64,000 nucleotides of DNA, from positions 17,497,501 to 17,561,500 of the forward strand of contig JALMGJ010000012.1 in assembly GCA_023362775.1 (NCBI GenBank), written 5' to 3'. The notes under the pieces are model-generated. The model did no database searches, had not been told where the DNA came from, and was given only the letters and a program-made list of their open reading frames with translations. Both the position numbers and the translations under genes were made by a program. Below, piece after piece: positions 45,301 through 58,436 of the stretch (within the stretch, counting starts at the first letter, position 1; the number at the start of each line of letters is the position of its first letter). Source of the stretch: Charina bottae. Taxonomy: Eukaryota > Chordata > Lepidosauria > Squamata > Charinaidae.

Positions 45301-48300
45301 GTTCAAGTGCAGGGAGAGGCAGACAACTAAACCAGTAGATGTCTATGAAGGTTCTCAGTCATCCAGGTGGAACAGTCTGTGGCTTGAATCATGTCAACTG
45401 GATTTCTATTTTCTTAGTGGAAACGTTTCACTCCTTATCCAAGGAGCTTCTTCAGACTGAAGAAGCTCCTTGGATAAGGAGTGAAACGTTTCCACTAAGA
45501 AAATAGAAATCCAGTTGACATGATTCAAGCCACAGACTAAACCAGTAGATGAGATGATGCCAGAGTTATAAGGGGGGGCATAGTGGAATTCTGTTTTCAT
45601 ATTTCCTCAAATTAGAAGCCTATAGTTAAGTGCACATATGCATTTTTGTACACATCGTCTGAATTATTTAGAAAATTCTGCATGCTCATTAAGTGTCTCT
45701 GCATCCCTAAAAGGAAAAGGTGACCTTTGCAGATATGAAGAGGATAGGATTTTGAAGGCCAAATAATTGCTTTTCAAGAGGAAAGAATTATATAGAAATC
45801 TGCAGTCAACGAACTGATCTACAGAGTAAGGTGAACTCTGAGTTCTGTTTGCCCATGACTTAATGTTGGGACTTTTTTTCTTCTTCTTCCAGGCAGCTCA
45901 GTGATTGCACAGCCCATGTTTGTTTTCAAGAAGGAACGACCTTACAAGGTAAGAACTGAAACTCCTCCCAGCCTTGTGGCATTTGTTCAAGACAACTTAC
46001 TCAGCATGTGTGGATCCACATGGTTGGGGAAGTGGGGTTGCAGCAGCAGATCTGTGCATGTTTAGTTGAATGTCTGCATAGAAACAGTGCCTTCAGAGAT
46101 AGATATATCAATTGACCCAGAGCCCTTTATGCCTCAGTGAGTCATCTCCACACATACAAATTGTTTATGGTAGGTTCTCTCTGTGTGATTGAGAAAACAT
46201 GGATGAATGCGATCTCCTATTTATGTACATGCTGTTTGTATGTGCATACATTTTTTTCAGATATTATTCTGCATAAGCACGAGGAAGGTACTAGCAGTTT
46301 CGTTTCTCTGTCTCCTTTAATCGCATTCAGAATAATGTCTGAATGGAGCTGCTGCCAATTCATATGTCACACTAACTCAGGGATCCCATACTGCAGCCAG
46401 AAGAAAGTTTTCACTGAATTCTGGTATGAATGGAAAAGACAAACTCATAATTATGCAGGATGTTATGTAAACTAGCAATAAGATTAATGAAGTTTGTCGT
46501 GTGTGGGGTACACTGTTGTTCCTTTTGACTCAAGTCAAGAAGGTATGGTTACAATTCCAAAAAATGGTAGAATTGTCTTCCCCAGGGAGGTACCCTCCAG
46601 ATGTGTAGGAATTCAACTTCCAGCCTAGCCTTACTAACTGGGAATTAGGGGAACTGAAGCCCACATATCTAGGGAACAACAGATTATCTGCATTTTGCTG
46701 TGAATTTGGGAATCTGGGATAATCTCCAGTGTACTCTCAAAAACTTTGAATGATATGGGCAGTCACATAAAATATAAATATTCAACAACCACACTGTGCA
46801 AAGACTCAACAACTGCTTGGCTTCAAGGCTACCAAGTGTTGTGCAGAGACTATTAATTCATGGGAAGGCAGGAAGAGAAAGGTATGGATCTGAACCACTA
46901 AAAAAGGCACTTGCAACTTTATGCTGACAGCTGCCAATTAATTCCTTTCTTTGGCTTCACTCTTGTTTGCAATAATTAGACTTATATAACAAAATTGTGT
47001 CTAGCCTAGGAAACTAGTTTAGCTGCGTTGGGTCAGGAGATCAGTGACAAGTCCTGGCAGAAGGAGCCTGACAGTCTGGATGTCCACCCTATCTTTTTAA
47101 AAAAACCTTGACATCTAGCACTTTTCAATTAAGGTCTAACCAATCCTTCTTTTTGTTCAGAGGCCTGCAGAGGATCCAGTGTACAAGACTGAAAATGGTA
47201 ATCATGATTTTTGTTCAGAAATCTTTCTAGGCAAACTTGTGGAGGGGGTAGATTAGAGCATTAGAACTGGGCTTCAAAATCCAAATAACCATTTGGTGAC
47301 AGCAAAGAGATGCAGAAAATTCTAAGCTGATTTTTGCAGCCCAGATCTGGCATCCCTAAGTCGAGGTGATTATATTTAGGGCTGGATATTCCCCAATATC
47401 ACAGGCTACTCCTCATCACCTGAAACTGGTTTGCCATGATAAGTTCCTGTGCAGTCTTCTCCTAAAGGTAACACTGTTACCTACCCACTGAAGTGGTACC
47501 CATTCATCTACTTGCATTTGCATGCTTTCAAATTGCTAGGTTGGCAAGAGCTGGGGCTAGTGCAGGAGCTCACTCCATCACACGGGGCTAGGGATTCGAA
47601 CCTCCGAACTTGCCATCTTTCGATCGACAAGCCTGGCGTCTTACCCGCTGAGCCACCACGCCCCTTCTTCTTCTCCTACCTTGGCACAAAACCCAAGGAT
47701 CTGTTATTGGAGAGCTGGTCCTAACATTAGTTGCAATGAAGTGGATGTTTCAGAGGGGTGGCCTTGGGCAGATAGCCAACTGCTATCATAGTGTCCTGCT
47801 GTACTCCCAGAGCAGTCCCTTCATTGCACCTAAAGCACGCAGCTTGTGAAGTAGTTGCTGCAGTCACCTCCACATGCTTTTCTCCAGGGTCTCTCCCAGA
47901 GCAATGCATACACAGTGGGTGTTTTTGTCTGGCTGATGAAGGAGGGGCAGGGCTGTTGTCGCTGCTGGGAAGGGGGAATTCATGGGACAGCACGTACACC
48001 CTCCAACTCAGGTGGCAGATTCTCCTGGGCCCCAAGTTCTTTTGAAGCTCCTGTGTAGGACCTGTGTTCTTCTTCTTTTAAATAGTTTCCATACAGACAA
48101 GTATCTAATATCACCTCATATGAGTGCTTTGGTTTTTCAGAATGAATAAAGAATACTAGCTTTAATGAAAGAGTTGGCACTCTTCTGTAGCTTGAATCAT
48201 GTCAACTGGATTTCTATTTTCTCAGTGGAAACGTTTCGCTCCTTATCCAAGGAGCCTGGATAAGGAGTGAAACGTTTCCACTGAGAAAATAGAAATCCAG

Positions 48301-51300
48301 TTGACATGATTCAAGCTACAGACAATTCCACCTGGATGACTGAGAACCTTCATAGACAGTTGGCACTCTTATATACAAGAAGGTGGGGAATTGCATGATG
48401 TTGGAGAAGCAGTCAGATCAGTTTCCCAACATGTTCCTCTATGTTAGCCCTGGAAATAGGTCAGACGAGAAGCATAACCAGGAGTACTAGCTCTATCTTT
48501 ATTGTAAGGTTACATTAACAGAATCTTGCAAGACTGAAAGTATTTCTCCCCTTCTTTCCTTTTACTCTCCGGAAAACTAGGGAGGGTCCCTTCTGAAACG
48601 TTTCCCATGCCCTCCCTCCTTCTGTGGGCTGAGACACCTTTTACATGCCGGTTGTCCAGTCTCTGGCTCTCCCTCCTGTCTCCCAAGGTCATTCCCACAT
48701 ACCATTATACCCTGGAATTGTCACCAACCCTTCTGCTTAGGACTCATACAATGGAAAAGCTCAGTCCTCATTGTGGGATTAGGATGAGCTAACAATCTAG
48801 TCCTGGTGCTGACAAGCTACAGTAATTCGTACCGCTTCATACAGTTGAACAAGTGATGTTCCTTTCATAGCCTCCCTTGACATTTGATATTAAAATGGCA
48901 AACCCAAATTTACATATATACTTTTGTCCTCTATAGCCTTGTGCTGGATTCTTGCATTACTTTGGTGCAATTGTTGTTGTTTATTCGTTCAGTCGCTTCC
49001 GACTCTTCGTGACTTCATGGACCAGCCCACGCCAGAGCTTCCTGTCGGCCGTCACCACCCCCAGCTCCCCCATGGTTGAGTCTGTCACCTCCAGAATATC
49101 ACCCATCCATCTTGCCTTTGGTCGGCCCCTCTTCCTTTTGCCTTCCACTTTCCCTAGCATCAGCTTCTTCTCCAGGGTATCCTGTCTTCTCATTATGTGG
49201 CTAAAGTACTTCAGTTTTGCCTTTAATATCATTCCCTCAAGTGAGCAGTCTGGCTTTATTTCCTGGAGTATGGACTGGTTTGATCTTCTTGCAGTCCAAG
49301 GCACTCTCAGAATTTTCCTCCAACACCACAGTTCAAAAGCATCTATCTTCCTTCGCTCAGCCTTCCTTATGGTCCAGCTCTCACAGCCATAGGTTACTAC
49401 AGGGAATACCATTGCTTTAACTATGCGCACCTTTAACTGCAACCCAGCTTTTGCACTTTCTTCTTTCACCTTTGTCATAAGGCTCCTCAACTCCTCCTCG
49501 CTTTCAGCCATCAAAGTGGTATCATCTGCATATCTAAGATTGTTAATGTTTCTTCCAGCGATTTTAACTCCAGCCTTGGATTCCTCAAGCCCAGCACGTC
49601 GCATGATGTGTTCTGCGTACAGGTTGAATAGGTAGGGTGAGCTTATACAGCCCTGCCATACTCCTTTCCCAATCTTAAACCAGTCTGTTGTTCCGTGCTC
49701 TGTTCTTACCGTTGCTACTTGGTCGTTATACAGATTCCTCAGGAGGCAGACAAGATGACTTGGTATCCCCATACCACCAAGAACTTGCCACAATTTGTTA
49801 TGATCCACAAAGTCAAAGGCTTTAGAATAGTCAATAAAACAAAAATAGATGTTTTTCTGAAACTCCCTGGCTTTCTCCATTATCCAGTGGATATTGGCAA
49901 TTTGGTCTCTAGTTCCTCTGCCTTTTCTAAACCCAGCTTGTACATCTGGCAATTCTCGCTCCATGAATTGCTGGAGTCTACCTTGCAAGATCTTGAGCAT
50001 TACCTTACTGGCATGTGAAATAAGTGCCACTGTTCGATAGTTTGAACATTCTTTAGTGCTTCCCTTTTTTGGTATGGGGATATAAGTTGATTTTTTCCAA
50101 TCTGATGGCCATTCTTGTGTTTTCCAAATTTGCTGGCATATGGCATGCATCACCTTGACAGCATCATCTTGCAAGATTTTAAACAGTTCAGCTGGGATAC
50201 CATCGTCTCCTGCTGCCTTGTTATTAGCAATGCTTCTTAAGACCCATTCAACCTCACTCTTCAGGATGTCTGGCTCTAACTCACTGACCACACCGTCAAA
50301 GCTATGTCCAATATTATTATCCTTCCTATACAGATCTTCCGTATATTCTTGCCATCTTTTCTTGATCTCTTCTGCTTCTGTTAGGTCCTTACCATCTTTG
50401 TTTTTGATCATACCCATTTTTGCCTGGAATTTACCTCCGATGTTTCTAATTTTCTGGAAGAGGTCTCTTGTCCTTCCTATTCTGTTGTCTTCTTCCACTT
50501 CCGCACATTGCTTGTTTAAAAATAATTCCTTATCTCTTCTGGCTAACCTCTGGAATTTTGCATTTAATTGGGCATATCTCCCCCTATCACTGTTGCCTTT
50601 TGCTTTCCTTCTTTCTTGGGCTACTTCCAGTGTCTCAGCAGACAGCCATCTTGCCTTCTTGGTTTTCTTTTTCTTTGGGATGTTTTTTGTTGCCGCCTCC
50701 TGAACAATGTTGCGAACTTCTGTCCATAGTTCTTCCGGGACCCTATCTACTAAATCTAGTCCCTTAAATCTATTCTTCACCTCCACTGCATATTCCTTAG
50801 GAATATTAGTGAGCTCATATCTAACTGATCTGTGGGTCTTCCCTATTCTCTTTAGTCTGATTCTAAATTTTGCAATAAGAAGTTCGTGATCTGAACTACA
50901 GTCAGCTCCAGGACTTGTTTTTACCAACTATATAGATGTCCGCCACCTTTGGCTGCAAAGGATGTAGTCAATCTGATTTCGGTGTCGACCATCTGGTGAA
51001 GTCCATGTATAAAGTCGTCTTTTAGGTTGTTGGAAGAGAGTGTTTGTTATGCACAGTGAGTTGTCTTGGCAAAATTCTATCAGCCTATGTCCTGCTTCAT
51101 TTTGTTCTCCCAGACCATGCTTGCCTGTAATTCCAGGTGTCGTCTGACTACCCACCTTAGCATTCCAGTCTCCTGTAATGAAAATAACATCTCTTTCTGG
51201 TGTATTATCCAGTAGGTGCTGCAGATCCTCATAGAATTGATCTACTTCTGCTTCTTCAGCATCTGTGGTTGGGGCGTATATTTGGATCACTGTGATGTTA

Positions 51301-54300
51301 AATGGCTTCCCCTGAATTCGAATTGAGATCATTCTATCGTTTTTTGGATTGTATCCAAGTACTGCTTTAGCCACTTTATTATTAATTATGAAGGCTACTC
51401 CATTTCTTCTGTGGTCCTCTTCTCCACAGTAGTAGATCTGGTGGTCATCTGATGTGAAGTGGCCCATTCCAGTCCATTTCAGTTCACTGACACCTAAAAT
51501 GTCTATATTTAATCTTGACATCTCACCAATAACCACATCCAATTTGCCCTGGCTCATAGATCTTACATTCCAGGTTGCTATGGTGTCTTGATCTTTAGAA
51601 CATTGGATTCGTCGTTCACCACCAGCACCGTCGGCCGCTAGCCGTCCTTTCGGCTTTGAGCTAGCTGCGTCATCACGTCTGGGGCTAGTTGAACGTATCC
51701 TCTGTTCCTCCCCAGTAGCATTTTGACCATCTTCCGACCTGGGAGTCCCATCTTCCGATGGCATACCGACATATCTCTGGTTGTACTGATCCATTTAGTT
51801 TTCACGGCAAGAATACAGGGGTGGGTTGCCATTACCTTCCCCAGGGATCATATTTAGTCTGACCTCTCTGCCACGACCTTCCCGTCTTGGGTGTCCCTTC
51901 ACGGTTTAGCTCATGGTTTCATTGAGGTGCTCAAGCTCCAGCACCACGACAAGGTAACGATCTCCTTTGCTGGAGTTTGGTGCAATATATTACTGGAATT
52001 GACAGAGTTTGATATGATTATCGTGTGCTGTGTTTTTCCTCCTTTAGTTCCCAGTGGATGCTCCAGAAAACGTGCAAGGGCTTCATATTTTTCTTTTCAG
52101 TCCTCTGACTCACAGTCACATAGAGGTATGGCTTCTCTCTTAACCCTTTGTCATTTTCTGAGTTATATTTACATTGATAGGTAAAGCCTTCCAAAATTTG
52201 GTTTGGAATGTTACATCCTGAACTCATGTGGAGTTAACTGCCTTAACTTTTAGCCATTTCAAAATGTGGCTTGAAATTATTGATGGCAGAGTGACAGTAA
52301 GAGGAAATTATATGAATAACAATATACCTAGTATCTGCCTTGTTTGTTAGCAAAAACAGGTACCACTATAACTATGTCAGCATTCAAATATAAACAGCTT
52401 TCTTAAGATTCTGAAATGTAAAATGCTATTGGGAAAAAACAACTTAATTCTTACATTTCCAGAAACTGTATGTTCCAAGAAACAAGCAAGAACATCACCC
52501 TTTATCATCATTCCAACATTTCCACCTTCTCAGCCAGGTAAGTTAAAGGTTGACCTAAAAAATGAATGCATAATATTGATATGGGGACCTATACATTGTT
52601 TCTTTCCTTTTTCTCTCTGGCCGGACTTCCCTCCCTCCCTCTTTCGGAGAGACTGCATTTTTTAAATTAGGCTCATTCAAATTAGTTTTATTCTTGTGCC
52701 ACTTCATTGTTCTGATAGAAAATAGGATATCAGTACTAGACTACTGCTACAATAAATTCAATTATTGTATCACAATTACTTTCTGGCTGGCTCCAGCTTC
52801 CTTGTCATCTGTTATCCCCATCAGCTTGCTGGCTCCAGCAAGTGCTTTTGACAAGGGCTAGTCCATATGTTCAGGCTGGTCCTTTCAGTCAATTATTTCT
52901 GTAACAGAGTTCTGATGAGTTTAAGTGGACTGGATTGGTCAACCTTGCCAAAAAACATTAAACGACTTGGAAAAGTTTGAGAAGATGAAGCTTACAGTAC
53001 AGCATAGTCTGGTGCCTTCCGGGCATCCATTGAGGAGTCTGGGACACTAAAGTGCATCAGGCTAGAGAAGGCTGCTGTAGTGAAACACCTGGGAATAGAA
53101 CATAAATTTTGTTGAACATTTTGGACAAACGTTTGCTTTATAGTAAAGAAGAACAATGTATTCATGACTTCGGGCCTATTAGAAGAGTGCATTGATGTGA
53201 AAGCAGCAGAACAAGGTAAGGAGAATGATTTAAATGTAACAATTCTATCCCCATTTTATTTATTTATTATTTATTATTTAAATTTATCCCCGCCCATCTC
53301 CCGGAATAAGGGACTCTTATTTTGTTATTTTATTTTGTCATTTTGTGTGTAAAAACTGGTAAAGAAGGAAATAGAAAAGGTAAAAGATTGGGGGAAACTG
53401 GCAATGCTTAGATATCAATCCATGACCATCCACAGCTCTGGCTGTTTTCATCAAGATGATGAAAGTAGCGTTGTACTGTTGTGCTGTACTGTACACTCTA
53501 CCCCTTTTTGGATGAGTTTGACTTCACAACACATGTATAAAAGGGGAGGGCTTGGGGTGCAATGATGCTGCTTTTATTAGAGTGAGCATTTTGTTTCCCT
53601 GGTGAATGCTGCTGTCCACCACTCCTTCCCACAGAGAAACAACCAGCTCTTGGTCTGTCACAAACAATCAGGAGAAAGAGATGTAAGACTGCTCTCTGCA
53701 TGGCTTGAATCTTATAGCTTTCAGCTGCTGTTTTTCTATTCCAATTATGGCTTTTCTGATATCTGTCATAAAACTAGCTTATCAAGAACTGTGTCCTTGA
53801 ATCCTTGCCTGCAAGCCTTCTAGACTGTGGAGCAGGCAGGTGATTCTGATACATGATGCATGAAAGTTTAGTCCTCCTTAAACATCCATGTAGGTATGTA
53901 TCATAATACTTTATTTAAGCAGGGTATATCACTTGTCTCCTATATATTTACACCTTCAAATAGGGTGTAAAAGATTTTAAAATGGTGCACATAGGCAAGG
54001 AAAAAGAGGACTGAAATATATTTGCAAAAGATGAGGGAAATCTAGCTGCCATGGTCCTCGAGGGAGAATAATAAGAGAAATCCAGGTACTATTGCAATCA
54101 TGAAATTCTATTTTTCACTTGGAAGAGCAACTTTTAAGAAACCCAAGTATAAGAAGATTGTGCATCAGGAAAGAATGGCATAAATTAAAATCCCTTTTCC
54201 ATTCTATTTTTCAAGGTCTTCCAACAAGCCCCAGACAAAGAGATATTTTAAGGCCTGCCATATTGCAACTGCCACAAGCGACTACATGCAGAATGGAAAA

Positions 54301-57300
54301 GAAGAGAACTGCTGAAAATCTTGTAGAGGAGAATCATGAAGCAGACAATCAGGTAAAATATAATGCACCATCAAGAGTATGTGTGCTTGTTGTCCCATCC
54401 ATGAAGAATCCAGTTTATGTAAGAAGGCTTTGAAAGATTCTATATTGTTGTTTTTATATGAGCTTGCCATATGAAAATACTTGTGGTGAGTTTGGCCCAC
54501 ATTTTTAAGCTGACTGAGATAACATTTGTTTGTTTGTTTCTTAGATTTGTTAAGGTTGCCCACTGGACTAGAAGACCTCCAAGGTCCCTTCCAATCCTAT
54601 GATTCTATGATTCAATACATTAAGTTAAAAAACACAACTAAACCAACATGACTCCATGGCCTAAAACAGTATTCCCCAACATTCAGAAAAAATGGACCTC
54701 CACAAACATCCTAACCTCAGGGCTGATAACAGAACCAGGTCTTAAGGAACTTGTACTTCATAAGCTACTGTACAAATCAGAACCATTATTCTTCACATAA
54801 TGTGCTTCTTTTACATTCTCCTGTGCAGTTCTTGGGTCAAACAATGCTTATAACAGTATGTAGATTTGGGATAATAACAGGCAAGAATGTGCATCATTAG
54901 GAAAGGTGTATAAAAAGTGCATGGTCAGTAGAATAGTATGTGGAAAATGGCACTTTTTTTTACACTGAATGATATGCCAGTTTGAAGGAATGATCACATA
55001 GAAAAGCAGAACAGTCTACAGCAGGGTTTCTCAACCAGGGTTCTGTGGAACCCAAGGGTTCCGTGAGAGGTCACTAGGGTTCCCTGGGAGATCACGATTT
55101 ATTTAGAAAATTATTTCAAATTCAGGCAAGTTCACATTAAAGAGGTAAGTTTCATTCTTTATTTTTAGTTTAGGGACACTGTTAATGCAAATATACAGGC
55201 CTACACATGAAACGAATATAATAGTTTTGTAACTTCTGGCCTATATTTGAGCCTGAATGGGCAGGGGTTCCCCGAGGCCTGAAAAATATTTCAAGGGTTC
55301 CTCCAGGGTCAAAGGTTGAGAAAGGCAGGTCTACAGAGCTAGCAAAAATCGGAGGGAAACGCTGAATGTTAACTGTGGGAATGCTGATGACCTTGGTAAT
55401 ATGTCTTTGGTTGGAATGGATTCTGTCAGTTTAAGTGAGACTTCTGGTGATTTCACAGACACATCCATGTAATTTTCTTGGCACTGATACAGAATGAGTT
55501 TGTCATTGCCTTCCAGGTGGGAGACCACTGGGAATCTCTGATACAGCCTAGTCTAAGAAGTAAAAAAAACAAAAATTCCAGAAGAGAGCAATGGCAAACC
55601 GCTTTCATATTCTTGAGATATATCTATATATACTGTAGGTATATAGGTATATAGGTATATAGGTATATACTGTAGGTATATAGGTATATAGGTATATAGG
55701 TATATAGGTATATACTGTAGGTATATAGGTATATAGGTATATAGGTATATAGGTATATACTGTAGGTATATAGGTATATAGGTATATAGGTATATAGGTA
55801 TATACTGTAGGTATATAGGTATATAGGTATATAGGTATATAGGTATATACTGTAGGTATATAGGTATATAGGTATATAGGTATATACTGTAGGTATATAG
55901 GTATATAGGTATATAGGTATATAGGTATATAAGTAAAGGTAAAGGTTCCCCACGCACATTTGTGCAGTCGTGTCCGATTCTAGGGGCCGGTGCTCATCTC
56001 CGTTTGTTAGCCGAAGAGCCAGCGTTGTCCGAAGATGCTTCCGTGGTCATGTGGCCGGCATGACGCACGTGGAACGCTGTTACCTTCCCACCGAAGTGGT
56101 ACCTATTCATCTACTTGCATTTGCATGCTTTCAAATTGCTAGGTTGGCAAGAGCTGGAGCTAGTGCGGGAGCTCACTCCGCAGGCAGGGCTAGGGATTCG
56201 AACCTCCGAACTTGCGATCTTCTGATCAACAAGCCTGGCGTCTTACCCACTGAGCCACCACGCCCCTTTCATATAGGTATATACTGTAGGTATATAGGTA
56301 TATAGGTATATACTGTAGGTATATAGGTATATAGGTATATAGGTATATAGGTATATACTGTAGGTATATAGGTATATAGGTATATAGGTATATACTGTAG
56401 GTATATAGGTATATAGGTATATAGGTATATAGGTATATAGGTATATACTGTAGGTATATAGGTATATAGGTATATAGGTATATACTGTAGGTATATAGGT
56501 ATATAGCTATATAGGTATATAGGTATATACTGTAGGTATATAGGTATATAGGTATATAGGTATATAGGTATATAGGTATATACTGTAGGTATATAGGTAT
56601 ATAGGTATATAGGTATATAGGTATATACTGTAGGTATATAGGTATATAGGTATATAGGTATATACTGTAGGTATATAGGTATATAGGTATATAGGTATAT
56701 AGGTATATACTGTAGGTATATAGGTATATAGGTATATAGGTATATAGGTATATACTGTAGGTATATAGGTATATAGGTATATAGGTATATAGGTATATAC
56801 TGTAGGTATATAGGTATATAGGTATATAGGTATATAGGTATATACTGTAGGTATATAGGTATATAGGTATATAGGTATATACTGTAGGTATATAGGTATA
56901 TAGGTATATAGGTATATACTGTAGGTATATAGGTATATAGGTATATAGGTATATACTGTAGGTATATAGGTATATAGGTATATAGGTATATAGGTATATA
57001 GGTATATACTGTAGGTATATAGGTATATAGGTATATAGGTATATAGGTATGAGAATGAATGTGACCATGAAATCACTAGGCATAGAAGTAAAGATTCAAG
57101 CTAAAGCTTTTGACAGAGTCCTTACCTATTCAGGAAATATTGACAAATACATACATTTGCTTGGAGAAGACTTCCTTAATATTTCTTTAAATTTGCCTTT
57201 TTTCCCCCTAACAAGTTTGTTCTGCCTTTAGTAATCACATGAATGATCATCACATGATCAAGAAGTATTCAACAAGAGAAATGTGTTGAAATAAGTAAAC

Positions 57301-58405
57301 TCACTGAAATAAACAAACACCATTCATTATTTATTTTATTAGTTACTACTGACATGAAGTATCACGTTCTTCAATTCCAGGAGGGCAAACAGTAATATAA
57401 AATGGCCAAAAAAAATATGCCCCCAAATGTTTAAATATAGCAGCCCAGAAAGTCTCAGTGAATGGGCTGGCTGAGTAGAAAGCTGTTCGTCTGCCATTGG
57501 TTGTCAAGCTGAACATGAGCTGGACTTGTCTGTGGAAGACATTTCAGAGGCAGAAACAGAACATTCTAGTCAAGAGTAAGAAATTAAAGACACCCTGTCC
57601 TGTTCACGAAAGAGGAGAAAACTGGAAAATATGTAGGACTACCTCCCTCTGAGTGTATCTGCCCACCCTACTAGGTTAGATAGGGTGGGCGCGCTGCAGG
57701 TCCCCTCCCTTACATGTTGTCACTTGATGGGACCTTGGAGGCACATCTTCTCAGTGGCCACCCCAGCCCTTTGGAATGGCCTCCTACCTGAGATCCAAGA
57801 GATCCCTACCTACCCTTTTAGCCTTCCGGAAGACCTGGCTCTTCCCCTAAGCATTGGGCTAGGATGAGGTTTGAGCTGGGAGGCTCTTTGGTCTGGCATC
57901 TGGGGGGAAGAGGAGTTTTGGTTTTATCACTGTTTTTATTGATGGTTGTGAGCTGCCTAGAATCAATATATGAGACAGGCGGCCATATACAGTAAGTTCT
58001 ATAATTAATTGATTAAGTTAAAAATTAATTAAAATGGGTTCATGGAGGAAATGAAACTGTTGAAAGCACCTGGAGACCAGCTAAAAAAAAATTAGCCAGT
58101 CCAAATATTTCCTGGGGTTCCTTCTTTTTGAGAAAAAATATTTCCATGAAGAGGGCCAATTTGTGTACTTGTGATAGGGGTCTCTTATTTCCGGAAGCTA
58201 ATGCTCTTGTGGGTAGAATAAAACAGATGGGGAGGTAATCTTAATCTTTGTGCTTTAGAGTGCAAGTGGAACAAAGCTGATTTAATGAATTGTTTTTAGA
58301 TGTCTGAAGATACTTACTCATGTACTGATATCTCCAGAAAGCCTCCTCTCCCACTTCAGATTTCAAGCTCTAGCACAACACAGTAAGTTAACTGAAATCT
58401 ATTTA

Positions 58406-58436
<31 letters not shown>

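Noticed and set aside
46137..46475. 112-codon frame within RANBP3L intron 2
   Set aside because: No splice-compatible boundaries in the right phase and no family similarity; exons 2 and 3 join correctly without it.
55553..57083. Long minus-strand frames reading YIPIYLYT repeats
   Set aside because: They are direct translations of the minisatellite and carry no independent coding signal.
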